From NCBI RefSeq assembly GCF_017571525.1, contig NZ_JAGETY010000008.1, positions 186,001-250,000 of the forward strand: 64,000 bases of DNA, given 5' to 3'. This stretch comes from Hymenobacter sp. BT559. GTDB lineage: Bacteria > Bacteroidota > Bacteroidia > Cytophagales > Hymenobacteraceae. Positions 16,283-25,500 of the stretch are shown piece after piece. Position 1 is the stretch's first letter; every line of letters begins with the position of its first letter. The translations under genes and the position numbers were made by a program. The notes below the pieces were generated by a model, which ran no database searches, was not told the origin of the DNA, and saw only the letters and a list, made by a program, of their open reading frames with translations.

Positions 16283-17614
16283 ATGACCATCCGCTTTCGG
16301 CTCCTGCTGTTTCTGCTGCCGCTGTATGCCGTGCTTATTGCCCTGGCGGCGCAGGTGCGCACCAGCCAGCCGGTGCTTTTTATCGCCTGCGAGGGCACGA
16401 TTGTGGCGAGCGCGTTCCTCACCTGGCGCCTCTACCGGGGCCTGATGCAGCCGGTGCGCCTCATCGAGGCGGGTACGGACGCGCTGGCCGCCCAGGATTT
16501 TAACCTGAAATTCAAGCCCGTAGGCCAGCCCGAGCTCGACCGCCTTATCGGCGTGTATAATCAGATGCTCGACGCCCTGCGCCAGGAGCGGGTGAGCCAG
16601 CACGAGCAAGCCGTGCTACTCGAGCGCCTCATCGGCGCCTCGCCGGCCGGCGTGCTCATTCTCAGCTTTGCTAATGAGATAGCCAGCGCCAACGCGGCCG
16701 CGGCCCGCGCCCTGGGCCAGCCGGCCGCCGCGCTTGTGGGGCAGCCGGTGGCTGGCCTGCCCGCGCCCTGGGGAGCTTTGCTGGCGGGCCTGGCGGGCGG
16801 CCAAGCCCAGGCCGTGCGGCTGCCGGGCGGCCAGCTCTACCGCGCGGCCGCCGCGCACTTTCTCGACCGGGGCTTTCAGCGGCGCTTTGTGGTGCTGGAA
16901 GAGCTCACGGAGGAGCTGCGCCAGCAGGAAAGGCAAACCTACGAGCAGCTCATCCGGCTGATGTCGCACGAGGTCAATAACTCCATTGGGGCCGTCAACT
17001 CGCTGCTGGGCAGCTTTCAGCACTACGCCCCGCAGCTAGCCCCCGACGACCGCGCCGACTACCAGCAGGGCCTCGCCGTGAGTATTGCCCGCAATACCCA
17101 GCTGGCCGACTTTATCGGGCGCTACGCCCGGCTGGTGCGACTGCCGCCGCCCGCCCCGCACGCCACCGATGTGCACGCGCTGCTGCGCGACCTCGGCCGC
17201 CTGCTAGCCCCCCAAAGCGCCGCTCAGGGCGTGGCCTGGCACTGGGAGCTGGCCAGCGAAGGCCCGCTGCTGGTGCCCGCCGACTCGCAGCAGCTGGCCC
17301 AGGCCCTGCTCAACGTGGCCAAGAATGCCCTCGAAGCCATCGGGCCGGGCGGGGGCAACGTGTGGGTGCGTACCACCGCCCAGCCGCCCACGCTTACCCT
17401 CGAAAACGATGGCCCGCCGCTTAGCCCCGCCGTGAGCCAGCGCTTATTTACGCCTTTTTTCAGCACCAAGCCGGGCGGGCAGGGCATTGGTTTAGTACTG
17501 GTACGCGATATTTTACTGGCCCACGGTTGGGCTTTTCGGCTCGAAACAGGGGCTAGCGGGCGCACGGCCTTCACGGTGGCGCTGCAACCATCTGGCGGCG
17601 CGGGCAGTAGGTGA
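16283..17614 (+). CDS. Sensor histidine kinase, partner of NtrC-type regulator
   Basis: A 443-residue membrane kinase. Two N-terminal helices (about 5-27 and 30-50) are joined by almost no periplasmic loop, so it probably senses within the membrane or cytoplasm. A HAMP-like linker (about 50-105), a PAS-like segment (about 115-215), the H-box MSHEVNNSIGAV with His229, and a HATPase domain follow (N-box ALLNVAKNALEAIG, G-boxes GQGIGLVLVRDIL). The kinase should phosphorylate the regulator encoded just upstream. The intramembrane-sensing layout together with a MacB-like pump resembles envelope- or peptide-stress systems, which is inference. Confidence 0.94.
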   Translation: MTIRFRLLLFLLPLYAVLIALAAQVRTSQPVLFIACEGTIVASAFLTWRLYRGLMQPVRLIEAGTDALAAQDFNLKFKPVGQPELDRLIGVYNQMLDALRQERVSQHEQAVLLERLIGASPAGVLILSFANEIASANAAAARALGQPAAALVGQPVAGLPAPWGALLAGLAGGQAQAVRLPGGQLYRAAAAHFLDRGFQRRFVVLEELTEELRQQERQTYEQLIRLMSHEVNNSIGAVNSLLGSFQHYAPQLAPDDRADYQQGLAVSIARNTQLADFIGRYARLVRLPPPAPHATDVHALLRDLGRLLAPQSAAQGVAWHWELASEGPLLVPADSQQLAQALLNVAKNALEAIGPGGGNVWVRTTAQPPTLTLENDGPPLSPAVSQRLFTPFFSTKPGGQGIGLVLVRDILLAHGWAFRLETGASGRTAFTVALQPSGGAGSR

Positions 17615-17641
17615 GGCCAGTACACCTTCTGTCGCTGCCTC

Positions 17642-18052
17642 ATGCCAGCCGCCTCGCCCGCGCACCTCGTTTATTTTCAGAATGCTGTGGCCCGCTTGCT
17701 CGAGCACCCGCACGGCTACGCGGTGGTGGAGTACCAGCCCGGCCCGCGCCAGCTGCCCGATTTGCAGGGCCTGCTGGCCCAGCTGGCGCAGCTGCTAACC
17801 CAGCGCCGCTGGAACCGGGTGCTGGCCGACCAGCGCAACATGCAGCCCTATAGCCCCGAAGAGAGCGACTGGATACGGGACCACTGGCTCACGCGCGGCA
17901 CCACGTTTCACGGGGCCGTGCTGCTGCCGCATGATGTGTTTGCGCGCCTCACTAGCTCGCAGCTGGTGCTCGAAGCCAAAGCCGCCAGCCTCAGCTACCG
18001 CCTCTTCGACGACCAAGCCGATGCCGAAGCCTGGCTGGGGAAGGTAGCCTAG
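17642..18052 (+). CDS. STAS/SpoIIAA-like hypothetical protein
   Basis: A 136-residue soluble protein of unknown function. The order of features recalls the SpoIIAA-like STAS proteins of Bacteroidota: an N-terminal strand region (YAVVEYQPG), a helical stretch, WNRVLADQRNM followed by SPEESDWIRDHW, then GAVLLPHDVFARL and a C-terminal strand-helix LFDDQADAEAWL. No Ser phosphorylation site is obvious. It lies 27 bases after the kinase gene and could be part of that transcript. Its end overlaps the convergent methyltransferase gene by 4 bases. The family assignment is pattern-based and moderate. Confidence 0.7.
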   Translation: MPAASPAHLVYFQNAVARLLEHPHGYAVVEYQPGPRQLPDLQGLLAQLAQLLTQRRWNRVLADQRNMQPYSPEESDWIRDHWLTRGTTFHGAVLLPHDVFARLTSSQLVLEAKAASLSYRLFDDQADAEAWLGKVA

Positions 18053-18753
18053 CGGCCCAGCGCAAACACGGCCGGGCGCTTGTGCAGCTTGGGTAGCTCG
18101 GCCAGCCGGCGCCAGTCGGCCACGGCCAGCGTGCGTAGGTACTCGGTGGGCGCGGTGAGGTCGGCGGCCACGCACAGGCGCGTGCCAGGCCCGAGGTGGG
18201 TAAGTAAGTCGGCCAGCAGCTGGTCGTTGCGGTAGGGCGTTTCGATAAACAGCTGGCTTTGGTCGCGCTGGCTAGCCTCCTTTTCCAGGGTTTTGAGAGC
18301 CGTGATGCGGGCGGCCTTTTCGATGGGCAAGTACCCGTGAAAGGCAAATCGCTGCCCATTCAGCCCTGAGCCCATGAGGGCCAGTAAGATGCTCGACGGC
18401 CCCACCTGTGGCCGCACCGCTAGCCCCAGCCGGTGCGCCTCCTGGGCCAGGGCCGCGCCAGGGTCGGCGATGCCCGGGCAGCCCGCCTCGGAGAGCACGC
18501 CGGCTTCGATTCTCTCCTTCACCAAGGGCTCCAGCGCAGCTTTTACCTGGGCGGCCGTGCTGTCTTTGTCGATGAGCACAAAGCGAATATCCTCGATGAC
18601 GCGGTGCGGGGCCACTTCTTTCACGAAGCGGCGGGCAGTGCGCAGGTTTTCGACCAGAAAGTAGGGCAGCCGGGCCACGGCCGCCACTACCTGCGGCGGC
18701 AGCACCTGCGGCGCCGTGCCCTCGGCCAGCGGGGTAGGAAGGAGGTAAAGCAT
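18049..18753 (-). CDS. SAM-dependent methyltransferase, tetrapyrrole methylase fold
   Basis: A 234-residue protein of the tetrapyrrole (corrin/porphyrin) methylase superfamily, nearest in style to RsmI, which 2'-O-methylates C1402 of 16S rRNA. Family signs are LYLLPTPLAEGTAPQVLP at the N-terminus, FLVENLRTARRFVKEVAP, GVLSEAGCPGIADPGAALAQEAH (the SAM loop) and VGPSSILLALMGSGL followed by FIETPYRNDQLL. It differs from classical RsmI in its N-terminus and lacks the C-terminal extension. Bacteroidota often carry this shorter protein besides a true RsmI, so the symbol is withheld. The substrate is probably RNA but unproven. Confidence 0.85.
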   Translation of the reverse strand: MLYLLPTPLAEGTAPQVLPPQVVAAVARLPYFLVENLRTARRFVKEVAPHRVIEDIRFVLIDKDSTAAQVKAALEPLVKERIEAGVLSEAGCPGIADPGAALAQEAHRLGLAVRPQVGPSSILLALMGSGLNGQRFAFHGYLPIEKAARITALKTLEKEASQRDQSQLFIETPYRNDQLLADLLTHLGPGTRLCVAADLTAPTEYLRTLAVADWRRLAELPKLHKRPAVFALGR

Positions 18754-18757
18754 GATA

Positions 18758-18818
18758 GTAGCGCGGACTTTTAGTCCGCGTTTGACGATGGAGGAGGCGG
18801 ACTGAAAGTCCGCGCTAC
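18758..18818. repeat. 22-bp inverted repeat made of two hairpins
   Basis: Bases 18758-18779 and 18797-18818 are reverse complements with one mismatched stretch in the centre of each arm, and each arm is itself a hairpin (GCGGACT/AGTCCGC with a 3-base loop). The right arm supplies the TAG stop of the upstream hydrolase gene (18815-18817). The left arm lies just before the methyltransferase start. Confidence 0.7.
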
Positions 18819-19606
18819 ATCAATACAAAGTTTTTGACCAGCCCAAATACCTCCTCGGGCTTTTCGGCGTGCAACCAGTGGCCGGCGTCGGGCACGGTCA
18901 CTACCTGCGAGTTGGGAAACAGCACCGGAATGCCGGTCAGCTTGTCTTCGGGCGTGATATAGTCTGACTTGCCGCCGCGCAAGAACAGCGTAGGCTTAAT
19001 AAATGGCTGCGCCGCAGTGATTTCTTCGCCCACGGCGGCCAGGTTCTCAACCAGCGCGGGCAGGTTGATGCGCCAGGCAAAGGAGTTGTCTTCGCGCCGG
19101 TACAGGTTCTTGAGCAAAAACTGCCGCACGCCCGGCTGCGGAATGGTGCGGGCCAGCGCCGCCTCGGCCTGCTGCCGCGTCTGGATGGCGCTCAGGTCCA
19201 CGGCCTGCAAGCCGGCGATAATATCGTCCTGGTGCTCCATGTTGGAGAAGCGCGGCGCGATGTCGGCCACGATAAGCTGAGCCAGCCGCTCGGGGTAGCC
19301 CAGGGCCAGGGTCATGGCCACCTTGCCGCCCATGCTGTGGCCGAGCAGCGTGAGGCGGCTGGGGTCGAGGGCCAGGTGGTCGAAGAGGGCCAGCACATCC
19401 TGGGCCATGAGGGCGTAGCTGTGCTCGGGCGAGTGAAACGAGCGCCCGTGATTGCGCATATCGACGGACACCACGCGCAGGCCAGCCTCCTCGGCCCAGC
19501 GCCGGGCTAGGGTCTGCCAGTTGTCGAGGGTGCCGAAGAGGCCGTGCAAAATGACGAGCGACCGGGCGCTAGGGTCACCCTGGTCGAGGTAGTGCAGAAG
19601 GGGCAT
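18815..19606 (-). CDS. Alpha/beta hydrolase (YbfF-like esterase)
   Basis: A 263-residue cytosolic serine hydrolase. The nucleophile elbow is GHSMGG with Ser91; the oxyanion region is LVILHGLFGTLDNW, followed by VVSVDMRNHGRSFHS. The likely acid is in LRGGKSDYI and the His in PDAGHWLHAEKPEEV. This set matches the YbfF/abhydrolase-11 family of small-acyl esterases. Its stop codon falls inside the inverted repeat at 18758-18818, and another repeat (19611-19744) begins 5 bases before its ATG, so the gene is boxed by repeats on both sides. The physiological substrate is unknown. Confidence 0.92.
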   Translation of the reverse strand: MPLLHYLDQGDPSARSLVILHGLFGTLDNWQTLARRWAEEAGLRVVSVDMRNHGRSFHSPEHSYALMAQDVLALFDHLALDPSRLTLLGHSMGGKVAMTLALGYPERLAQLIVADIAPRFSNMEHQDDIIAGLQAVDLSAIQTRQQAEAALARTIPQPGVRQFLLKNLYRREDNSFAWRINLPALVENLAAVGEEITAAQPFIKPTLFLRGGKSDYITPEDKLTGIPVLFPNSQVVTVPDAGHWLHAEKPEEVFGLVKNFVLM

Positions 19607-19610
19607 TTTT

Positions 19611-19744
19611 TTCAGTGAACAGTTGATAGTGAGCAGTGAAAAATTAGTAGCAAACGATTGGTAATGAACAGTATACAGTTAATGGGGAGCAGTTGGTAGT
19701 TGCTAAAGAAACGATTCACTGTTCACTACCAACTATTCACTGAA
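19611..19744. repeat. 30-bp inverted repeat (GTGAACAGT family)
   Basis: Bases 19611-19640 and 19715-19744 match as reverse complements at 27 of 30 positions, both beginning TTCAGTGAA. Related motifs (GAACAGT, GGGGAGCAGTTGGTAGT) recur within the spacer. It fills the gap between two minus-strand genes and resembles the perfect repeat at 4765-4893 in its GTGAACAGT/GTGAGCAGT units. Confidence 0.7.
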
Positions 19745-19746
19745 TA

Positions 19747-20343
19747 TTAAATCCACGCCCAGGCGCGGCGGCGCTCGTGCACTTCTACGCCAAAATGGCG
19801 TAGGTAGCGCACCAGCAGGTGCATATCGGGCAGCACAAGGCTCGTGAGGATAATGTCGCCCTGCGGCAGCGGCAGGCGTAGGTATTCGTAGCGCCGCCAG
19901 AATACGCCGGGCCAGCGGCAGCGGCTCCACTCTACCGGGCCGGGGCCGGGCCAGCCCTGGCGGGCGGGGTCATAGGCCAGCACCTCGTCGAGGGTTACTT
20001 GCAGGCGGCCTTCCAGTGGGTTGAAAATGAGCGTAGTAGCCGCGTTGAGGGTGTAGTAGCGCAGGTGCAGCAGCAGCGCTGGTGCCGCCAGCGCCAGCAC
20101 CGCCAGCAGCAGCGCCCAGGCCAGCCAGCGCTCGAAGGCTGTGGGCGCTACCAGGCCGGGGCCGGCGGCCGCTAGCCCGGTGCCCACTGCCAGCAGCGGC
20201 CATGTGAGCTGCGCCAGCTGCCGGGTGGGCGTGGCCCGATATAAGGTGGCCTTCTTACCAAAAACGCCCAGCGCCCAGCGGGCCAGGCCCAGCAGCACGA
20301 CCATCACAACGGCCGCTTCGAGCAGCGAGCGGAGAAAATTCAT
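19747..20343 (-). CDS. Hypothetical membrane protein
   Basis: A 198-residue protein that I do not recognise. Three hydrophobic stretches occur in the N-terminal half (about 6-28, 45-65, 72-92), followed by a soluble, Arg/Trp-rich C-terminal domain with LIFNPLEGRLQVTLDEVLAY, RYEYLRLPLPQGDIILTSLVL and LRHFGVEVHERRRAW. The second half could be a small PH-like beta domain, by strand pattern only. The ATG at 20343 is preferred over an upstream in-frame GTG. It is transcribed away from the acyltransferase gene. Confidence 0.7.
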   Translation of the reverse strand: MNFLRSLLEAAVVMVVLLGLARWALGVFGKKATLYRATPTRQLAQLTWPLLAVGTGLAAAGPGLVAPTAFERWLAWALLLAVLALAAPALLLHLRYYTLNAATTLIFNPLEGRLQVTLDEVLAYDPARQGWPGPGPVEWSRCRWPGVFWRRYEYLRLPLPQGDIILTSLVLPDMHLLVRYLRHFGVEVHERRRAWAWI

Positions 20344-20409
20344 TGCCACAAAACTACGGTCCCCAGCCGCCCAGGCGGGCTAGGCCCGCCCGGCAGCGCC
20401 GGCGCGTGC

Positions 20410-20417
20410 TAAGTTTG
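20410..20417 (+). promoter_or_regulatory. TAnnTTTG promoter element for acyltransferase-flippase
   Basis: TAAGTTTG matches the Bacteroidota -7 element and lies 44 bases upstream of the acyltransferase ATG, facing the two-gene surface polysaccharide unit. The -33 element is not clear. Confidence 0.4.
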
Positions 20418-20461
20418 GGCTGTGGCCACCGGGTGGCGGCCGGGCGCGAGCCCTACGCAGC

Positions 20462-21019
20462 ATGACGAACGGGCTATCAATACGGGTGAAGAAGGTGCTG
20501 GGGCTGCGGCCCGACGTGCCGCTGAGCTTCTACGTGCTCGACGGGCTGTTTCGCAAAGTGCTGCGCCAGAATGCGGGTGTGCGCTGGGCCGTGCACCATA
20601 CGGCCACCATTCGAACGCCGGCCCGGCTGCGGGCGGGGCTAGGGTCGTTTCCGGGCGACTCGCCGGGCGTGTACATCAACGCTGATAATGGGGTGGAAGT
20701 AGGCGATTTTACCAACATTGGCCCGCAGGTGGGGCTACTTTCGGCCAACCACGACCCCGTGAACAATGCCCGGCAGCTAGCCGCGCCGCCGCTGCGCATC
20801 GGCCATTTTTGCTGGCTCGGCATGGGCGCCGTGGTGCTGCCGGGCGTCGAGCTGGGCGATTTTACGGTGGTAGGAGCGGGGGCCGTGGTCACGCGCAGCT
20901 TTCCGGCCGGCTACTGCGTGCTGGCCGGCAACCCCGCCAGGCTGCTCCGAGAACTAAACCGCGACGACTGTGACGCCCACGCCCGAAGCGCCTACGCGCG
21001 GCACGCTGCTCGGCACTAG
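20462..21019 (+). CDS. Acyltransferase, left-handed beta-helix type
   Basis: A 185-residue hexapeptide-repeat acyltransferase, cytosolic, probably acetylating a sugar nucleotide or glycan. The catalytic-type His is in LLSANHDPVN. Hexapeptide turns are visible in VEVGDFTNIGPQVGLL and IGHFCWLGMGAVVLPGVELGDFTVVGAGAVVTRSFPAGYCVLAGNPARLL, the standard end of this family. The N-terminus (about 1-60) is helical and non-repetitive. Its final 50 bases overlap the start of the flippase gene, so the two are translationally linked, which supports a role in surface polysaccharide decoration. The acceptor is unknown. Confidence 0.9.
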   Translation: MTNGLSIRVKKVLGLRPDVPLSFYVLDGLFRKVLRQNAGVRWAVHHTATIRTPARLRAGLGSFPGDSPGVYINADNGVEVGDFTNIGPQVGLLSANHDPVNNARQLAAPPLRIGHFCWLGMGAVVLPGVELGDFTVVGAGAVVTRSFPAGYCVLAGNPARLLRELNRDDCDAHARSAYARHAARH

Positions 21020-22385
21020 CGCGGCCATTTTCTTGGTGCGGCTGCTGCCCACGCTGGCCAGCGTGGTGGCGCTGGTGTGGCTGGCCCGCGCCACCAGCCC
21101 GGCCTACTACGGGCGCTACCAAAGCTTCTGGGTGCAGTGGCAGGTACTGCACGTGGTGGCCTGCCTGGGCCTGCCCACGCTGGTGCTCACCTACGCGCCA
21201 GCTCAGGTGCGGGGGCTGGCGCGAGGGGTTCGGCCTTGGCAGCTAGCGGGGCTAGTGGGGTGGGTGCTGCTGGTGGCGGCGCTGTTTGCCGGGCTGCAAA
21301 CGGGGCGCGGCGCACCGTTTGGGGCTGGGCCGGCGGGGCTTTTTCTGCTGCTTAATGTGCCCATTGCCGTACTCGAAGCCTGTGTGCTGGGGCAGCGGCA
21401 GCTTCGGCCCCTGGCGCTGGTGAGTGGGGGCTATGCTGCCTGGTTTGTGGCTGGCCACGCCCTGCTGGTGGGCCACCACCTGAGCAGCCCGCAGCTTATG
21501 GCGTGGCTGCTGGTGGGCAGCGGCCTGCGCCTGGCGGCGCTGGCGGGCCTTACGGGCCGGGCGCAGGCGGCGCAGGCTCCATCGGTGGCCATGCCGCTAG
21601 CCTCGGTTGGCAGCCTGTGGGCACACACGGCCCTCAACGACGTGGTGCAGGTGCTCTTTCGGTGGGCCGATAAGCTGGCGCTCAACTTCCTGCTGCCGGC
21701 CGCGCTGTTTGCCTTATACTTCAATGGCACCATTGATATTCCCTTTTTGCCGCTGCTACTGGGGGCGGCGGGCAGCACGCTGCTGCTGCACTTTGGCGAG
21801 CCCCGGCGCACCGAGGCCGACCGGCTAGCCCTGCTGCGGGCGGCGGGCGAGCTGTTGGGCCGGCTGGTATTCCCGTTGTTTTTCTTTCTGCTGTTTTTTC
21901 GGCGCGAGCTGTTTGGGGTGGTGTTTGCGCACCGCTACGATGCGGCGGTGCCGCTGTTTGTGGTTGCCTCGCTGGTAGTGCCGCTGCGGGCCTACAACTT
22001 CACGGCCCTTTTGCAGCACAAGGGCCAGGGGCGCATCATCACACGCGGTGCGCTCCTCGATTTGGCGCTGGCGCTGGGGCTGATGTTTCCCTTGTACCGG
22101 CTGCTGGGGCTGGCGGGTGTGGCGCTGGCTTTTGTCAGCAGCACTTATTGGCAAGCGGGCTACTACCTGCGGCACACGGCCCGGCTGCTAGGGGCACCCT
22201 GGTATCAGCTGCTGCCGTGGCGGGCATGGGTCGGGCAGGCGCTTGGGGCTGCGTTGGGGTTAGGAGCGCTGCACGCACTGCTGGCCGCCAGCCTGCCCGA
22301 GCGCAGCGTGCTGCTGACCGGGGCGGGCCTGCTGGGGCTGGGGCTGGCCGGGCAGCTGTGGCTGGCCCGCCGCGCCCCGGGCTAG
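20970..22385 (+). CDS. Polysaccharide flippase (Wzx/MATE-like)
   Basis: A 471-residue integral membrane protein with about 12-14 hydrophobic helices, of the lipopolysaccharide/O-antigen flippase type (MOP superfamily). It begins LLGTSAAIFLVRLLPTLASVVALVWLAR with SPAYYGRYQSFW, the typical first two helices, and has RWADKLALNFLLP in the middle and GVALAFVSSTYWQAGYYL near the end. The start codon is GTG at 20970, 50 bases inside the acyltransferase gene. It would move an undecaprenyl-linked oligosaccharide across the inner membrane. No glycosyltransferases lie next to it, so the substrate is unknown. Confidence 0.88.
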   Translation: MTPTPEAPTRGTLLGTSAAIFLVRLLPTLASVVALVWLARATSPAYYGRYQSFWVQWQVLHVVACLGLPTLVLTYAPAQVRGLARGVRPWQLAGLVGWVLLVAALFAGLQTGRGAPFGAGPAGLFLLLNVPIAVLEACVLGQRQLRPLALVSGGYAAWFVAGHALLVGHHLSSPQLMAWLLVGSGLRLAALAGLTGRAQAAQAPSVAMPLASVGSLWAHTALNDVVQVLFRWADKLALNFLLPAALFALYFNGTIDIPFLPLLLGAAGSTLLLHFGEPRRTEADRLALLRAAGELLGRLVFPLFFFLLFFRRELFGVVFAHRYDAAVPLFVVASLVVPLRAYNFTALLQHKGQGRIITRGALLDLALALGLMFPLYRLLGLAGVALAFVSSTYWQAGYYLRHTARLLGAPWYQLLPWRAWVGQALGAALGLGALHALLAASLPERSVLLTGAGLLGLGLAGQLWLARRAPG

Positions 22386-22489
22386 GGTCTCGTCATTTGC
22401 ATCGCGGGGCAGCCTCTTGCCTCGACAAGGCGCAAGGCGGCGTCGCTACACCGCTGCGTAAGCAAAGAATTCACAGCGTACTTAAACAG

Positions 22490-22521
22490 AAAGCCGGCTG
22501 CCTGAGGAGGCAGCCGGCTTT
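22490..22521. terminator. Bidirectional hairpin between flippase and TonB receptor genes
   Basis: A 14-bp perfect stem (AAAGCCGGCTGCCT and its complement) with a 4-base loop lies between convergent genes. The A-rich and T-rich ends of the stem allow function in both directions, although the trailing U tract is short. Confidence 0.7.
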
Positions 22522-22544
22522 GGGTAGGCGTAGCTAAGCTTGTT

Positions 22545-25500
22545 TTAGAAGGAGTAGCGCACCCCTAGCTGGCCCTGCCAGCGCGAGGCCAGCTGGTCGA
22601 TAGAGTAGGTAGCCGGCGTGCCGAAGGTGAAAGCCGGGCGGTTGTACTGGCCGGCGCTGTAGGTGTTCGAAACGTTGCCATTGGCATCAGCATAAGCCAC
22701 TTGCGTGAGGCCGGTGCCCAGGGTCGAGTTAAACGTGTTGGGCACGAAGTACTGACGGCCCCAGCTGCTGTTCAGCAGGTTGCCCACGTTCACGATGTCA
22801 AACGAAATCTGGATGGTGTGCGCCGAGGGAACAGCGCCCGTAGCGTCGGCGTCGAGCTTGCCCAGCTTGGTTTCCAGCATAAAGCGCACGTCGGCCTGGT
22901 TGTTCCAGGGGGTGCGGGCGCCGTTGCGCTCGGCATATTGGCCGCGGCGAGTGCTCAGGTAGGGGTCGTTGCTGATGAAGCTGTTGAGAGCCGCGTACTG
23001 GGCACCGCTAGCCTCCACCGTGTAGGGCGAGTTGCTATTGGCCCGCGACACGAGCGTGATGTCCGAAGCCGAGCCGGGGATGAAGGCGAGCTGCACATTC
23101 TGCTGGCCGTTGCCCAGGAAGTTGTTGTTGTACACCCAGGTATAAGGCGCGCCGCTCTGGTAGGTCAGCACCGAGGTGAAGTAGCCCGTAAAGCGCTGGG
23201 CGAAGGTCTTGTGCAGGTTGAGGCTGGCCACCACGCGGTGGCGCAGGTCGAAGTTGGAGTAAGCCAGGCCCGGGTCGTTGATGTTCAGGGCCGGGTTCAG
23301 CTCCCAGTTGCTCTGGGGCGAGTTGCGGATGCCGTTGCTGATGTCGTAGCTCTTGCCGTAGGTATAGGCCACGTTGGCGTCAATCAGATTGTTCACCGTC
23401 TGGCCCACCGAGCCGGTGAGCTGGTAGCGGTAGCCCTGCTGAGTATTGGTGAGCAAAAAGGCGTTGGAGAAGCCGCCGTTTACCTTAGTGCCAAACGGAG
23501 CAGCTGCGTAGCGCGGGCTAAACGTCGGCCCTTGAGCCAGGTAAGTCGCGTTATCCGCCAGGTTGATGTTCTGGAACTTCACGTCCTGGATGGTCTTCGT
23601 GTACAAAGCCTCTACCGAGAAGCGGGTGCCGGTAGGCAGCTTAAAATCGACGGCCAGGTTCGAGCGCCACACTTGCGGCATCTTGAAGTTGTTGTCCACT
23701 AGGTTCACCTCGGTGGTGCTGCGGGCCGAGGCCGGCAGCTGGGCGTAGATATTGTCGGGGTTCTGGCTGAGGTAGTACTTGCCGGCCGTGGCCGCCGTGG
23801 TTTGCACGTTGTTCAAGTCCACCGAGTTGAAATTCACGCCGTTGTTGTAGTAGGCATAGCCAAACCAGGCGAAGGGCACCCGGCCGGTAAACACGCCCGT
23901 ACCACCACGCACCACTACCAAGCCATCGCCCTGCACATCGTAGTTGAACCCTAGCCGGGGCGAAATCTGCACCTGGCCCAGATAGCCATTGTTGAGGTCC
24001 TGCCAAGCCGTGTGCGAGTACGTCTGGTTCAGGGTGCGGGCGTCGTTGGTGGGGTTGTTCACCAGGCCCGAGTTCAGCGCCGGCTTGGTGGGCAGCGAGG
24101 CAATGTCGAAGCGGATGCCGGGCGTCACTTTCAGGCGGTCGTTTACCGACCATTCATCCTGCAGGTAGCCGCTGAAGAAGTTGATGTTGAACGCCGCCGA
24201 AGGGTTGTTGTAGTTGTAGTCATACGAGTTGTTGCCCACCGTGCCGTTGTTATAAGTACCGCGGATGCGGCTCGGCAGGTCGTTCAAAAAGTCGCTGGGG
24301 CTGTTGTACTCGATGCGGCCGTTCCAGGAGTTGATGAAGCCATAGTCAATGTGGTAAAACTCGTTGTGCGTACCTAGGGTCAGGGCGTGCGCGCCGGTGT
24401 AGAACGTGAAGTTGTCGGTCAATTCAAACGTCTTCTGGCGGGTGTTGAAGATGCTGGCCTCGCGGTCCGACCCTAGCAGAATCTGGTTCGAGCCGCCGCC
24501 GTAGTTCTTAGTTGGGTCGGTGCTCACGTTGTTTATCTGCACCGAGGGGTAGAGGTTGCCCTGGCCCCCGAGCAGGTTGCGGTAGTCGTGAATGTTGGTG
24601 TAGCCCAGGATGAGGTTGTTAGCGAAGCGGCTCGAAAAGTTCGACTTCACTTCCAGCACCGTCGAGTTCTGCACGTTGGTTTGCAGGAAGTCCTGCGAGC
24701 CAAACTTGAACAAGCTGCCCGAGCGCTCCAGGTTGGTAGCCTCCGACTTGATGAAGTTGTGGCGCAGTGCAATGCTCGTCTTGTCGTCGAGGTTGTAGTC
24801 GAGGCGGCCAAAAATCTTGTTGCTGTTGGCGTAGATATTATAGTCGCCGTAGTCGCCCACGCTGTAGTTGGCCGTGCTCAGCGTGCCATCGGCGTTGCGG
24901 GTAGTATAGTTGTTGAGCTTGCTGGTAATCTGCTGGGCCAGGTCCAGCGTCACCGGCGAGCCGGGCGTGCCAGCGGCGTAAAACTGCGGCTCGGTGCGGC
25001 GCGCAATCTCGGCGTTGGTAAAGAAGAACAGCTTGTTCTTGATAATCGGCCCACCCAGGCGGAAGCCCGTCTGGTAGTCGTGGTACGAAGAGCCGATTTT
25101 CGAATCCGTGCCATCAATGCTCTTGCCCGTGATGGCCTGGTTGCGGCCGTAGCCATACACCGAGCCGTGGAAATCGTTGGTGCCCGAGCGCGTTACGGCG
25201 TTAATCGAGCCGCCCGTAAAGTTGCCCAGCTTCACATCGTAGGGTGCCACCGAAGCCTGAATTTCCTGGATGGCATCGAGCGAAATCGGGTTGGAGCGGG
25301 CCGAGCCGCCGGGCAGGCCGCTGGTGCCGCCCTGGCCCCCTAGCGAGGGCGAAAATCCAATAGCGTCGTTGTTTACGGCGCCATCAAGGGTAATATTATT
25401 GTAGCGGAACGAGCTGCCTGCAAACGAGTTATTCGAGTTGCGTGGGTCGAGGCGGGTAAAGTCTTGGATACTGCGCGAGATGGTGGGCAGCTGCTGCAAA

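Noticed and set aside
18049..18753. Calling the methyltransferase rsmI
   Set aside because: It has the fold, but a different N-terminus and no C-terminal extension; Bacteroidota often have a separate true RsmI.
22701..23702. 333-codon plus-strand open frame
   Set aside because: Antisense of the TonB receptor gene; open only because of GC-rich codon bias.
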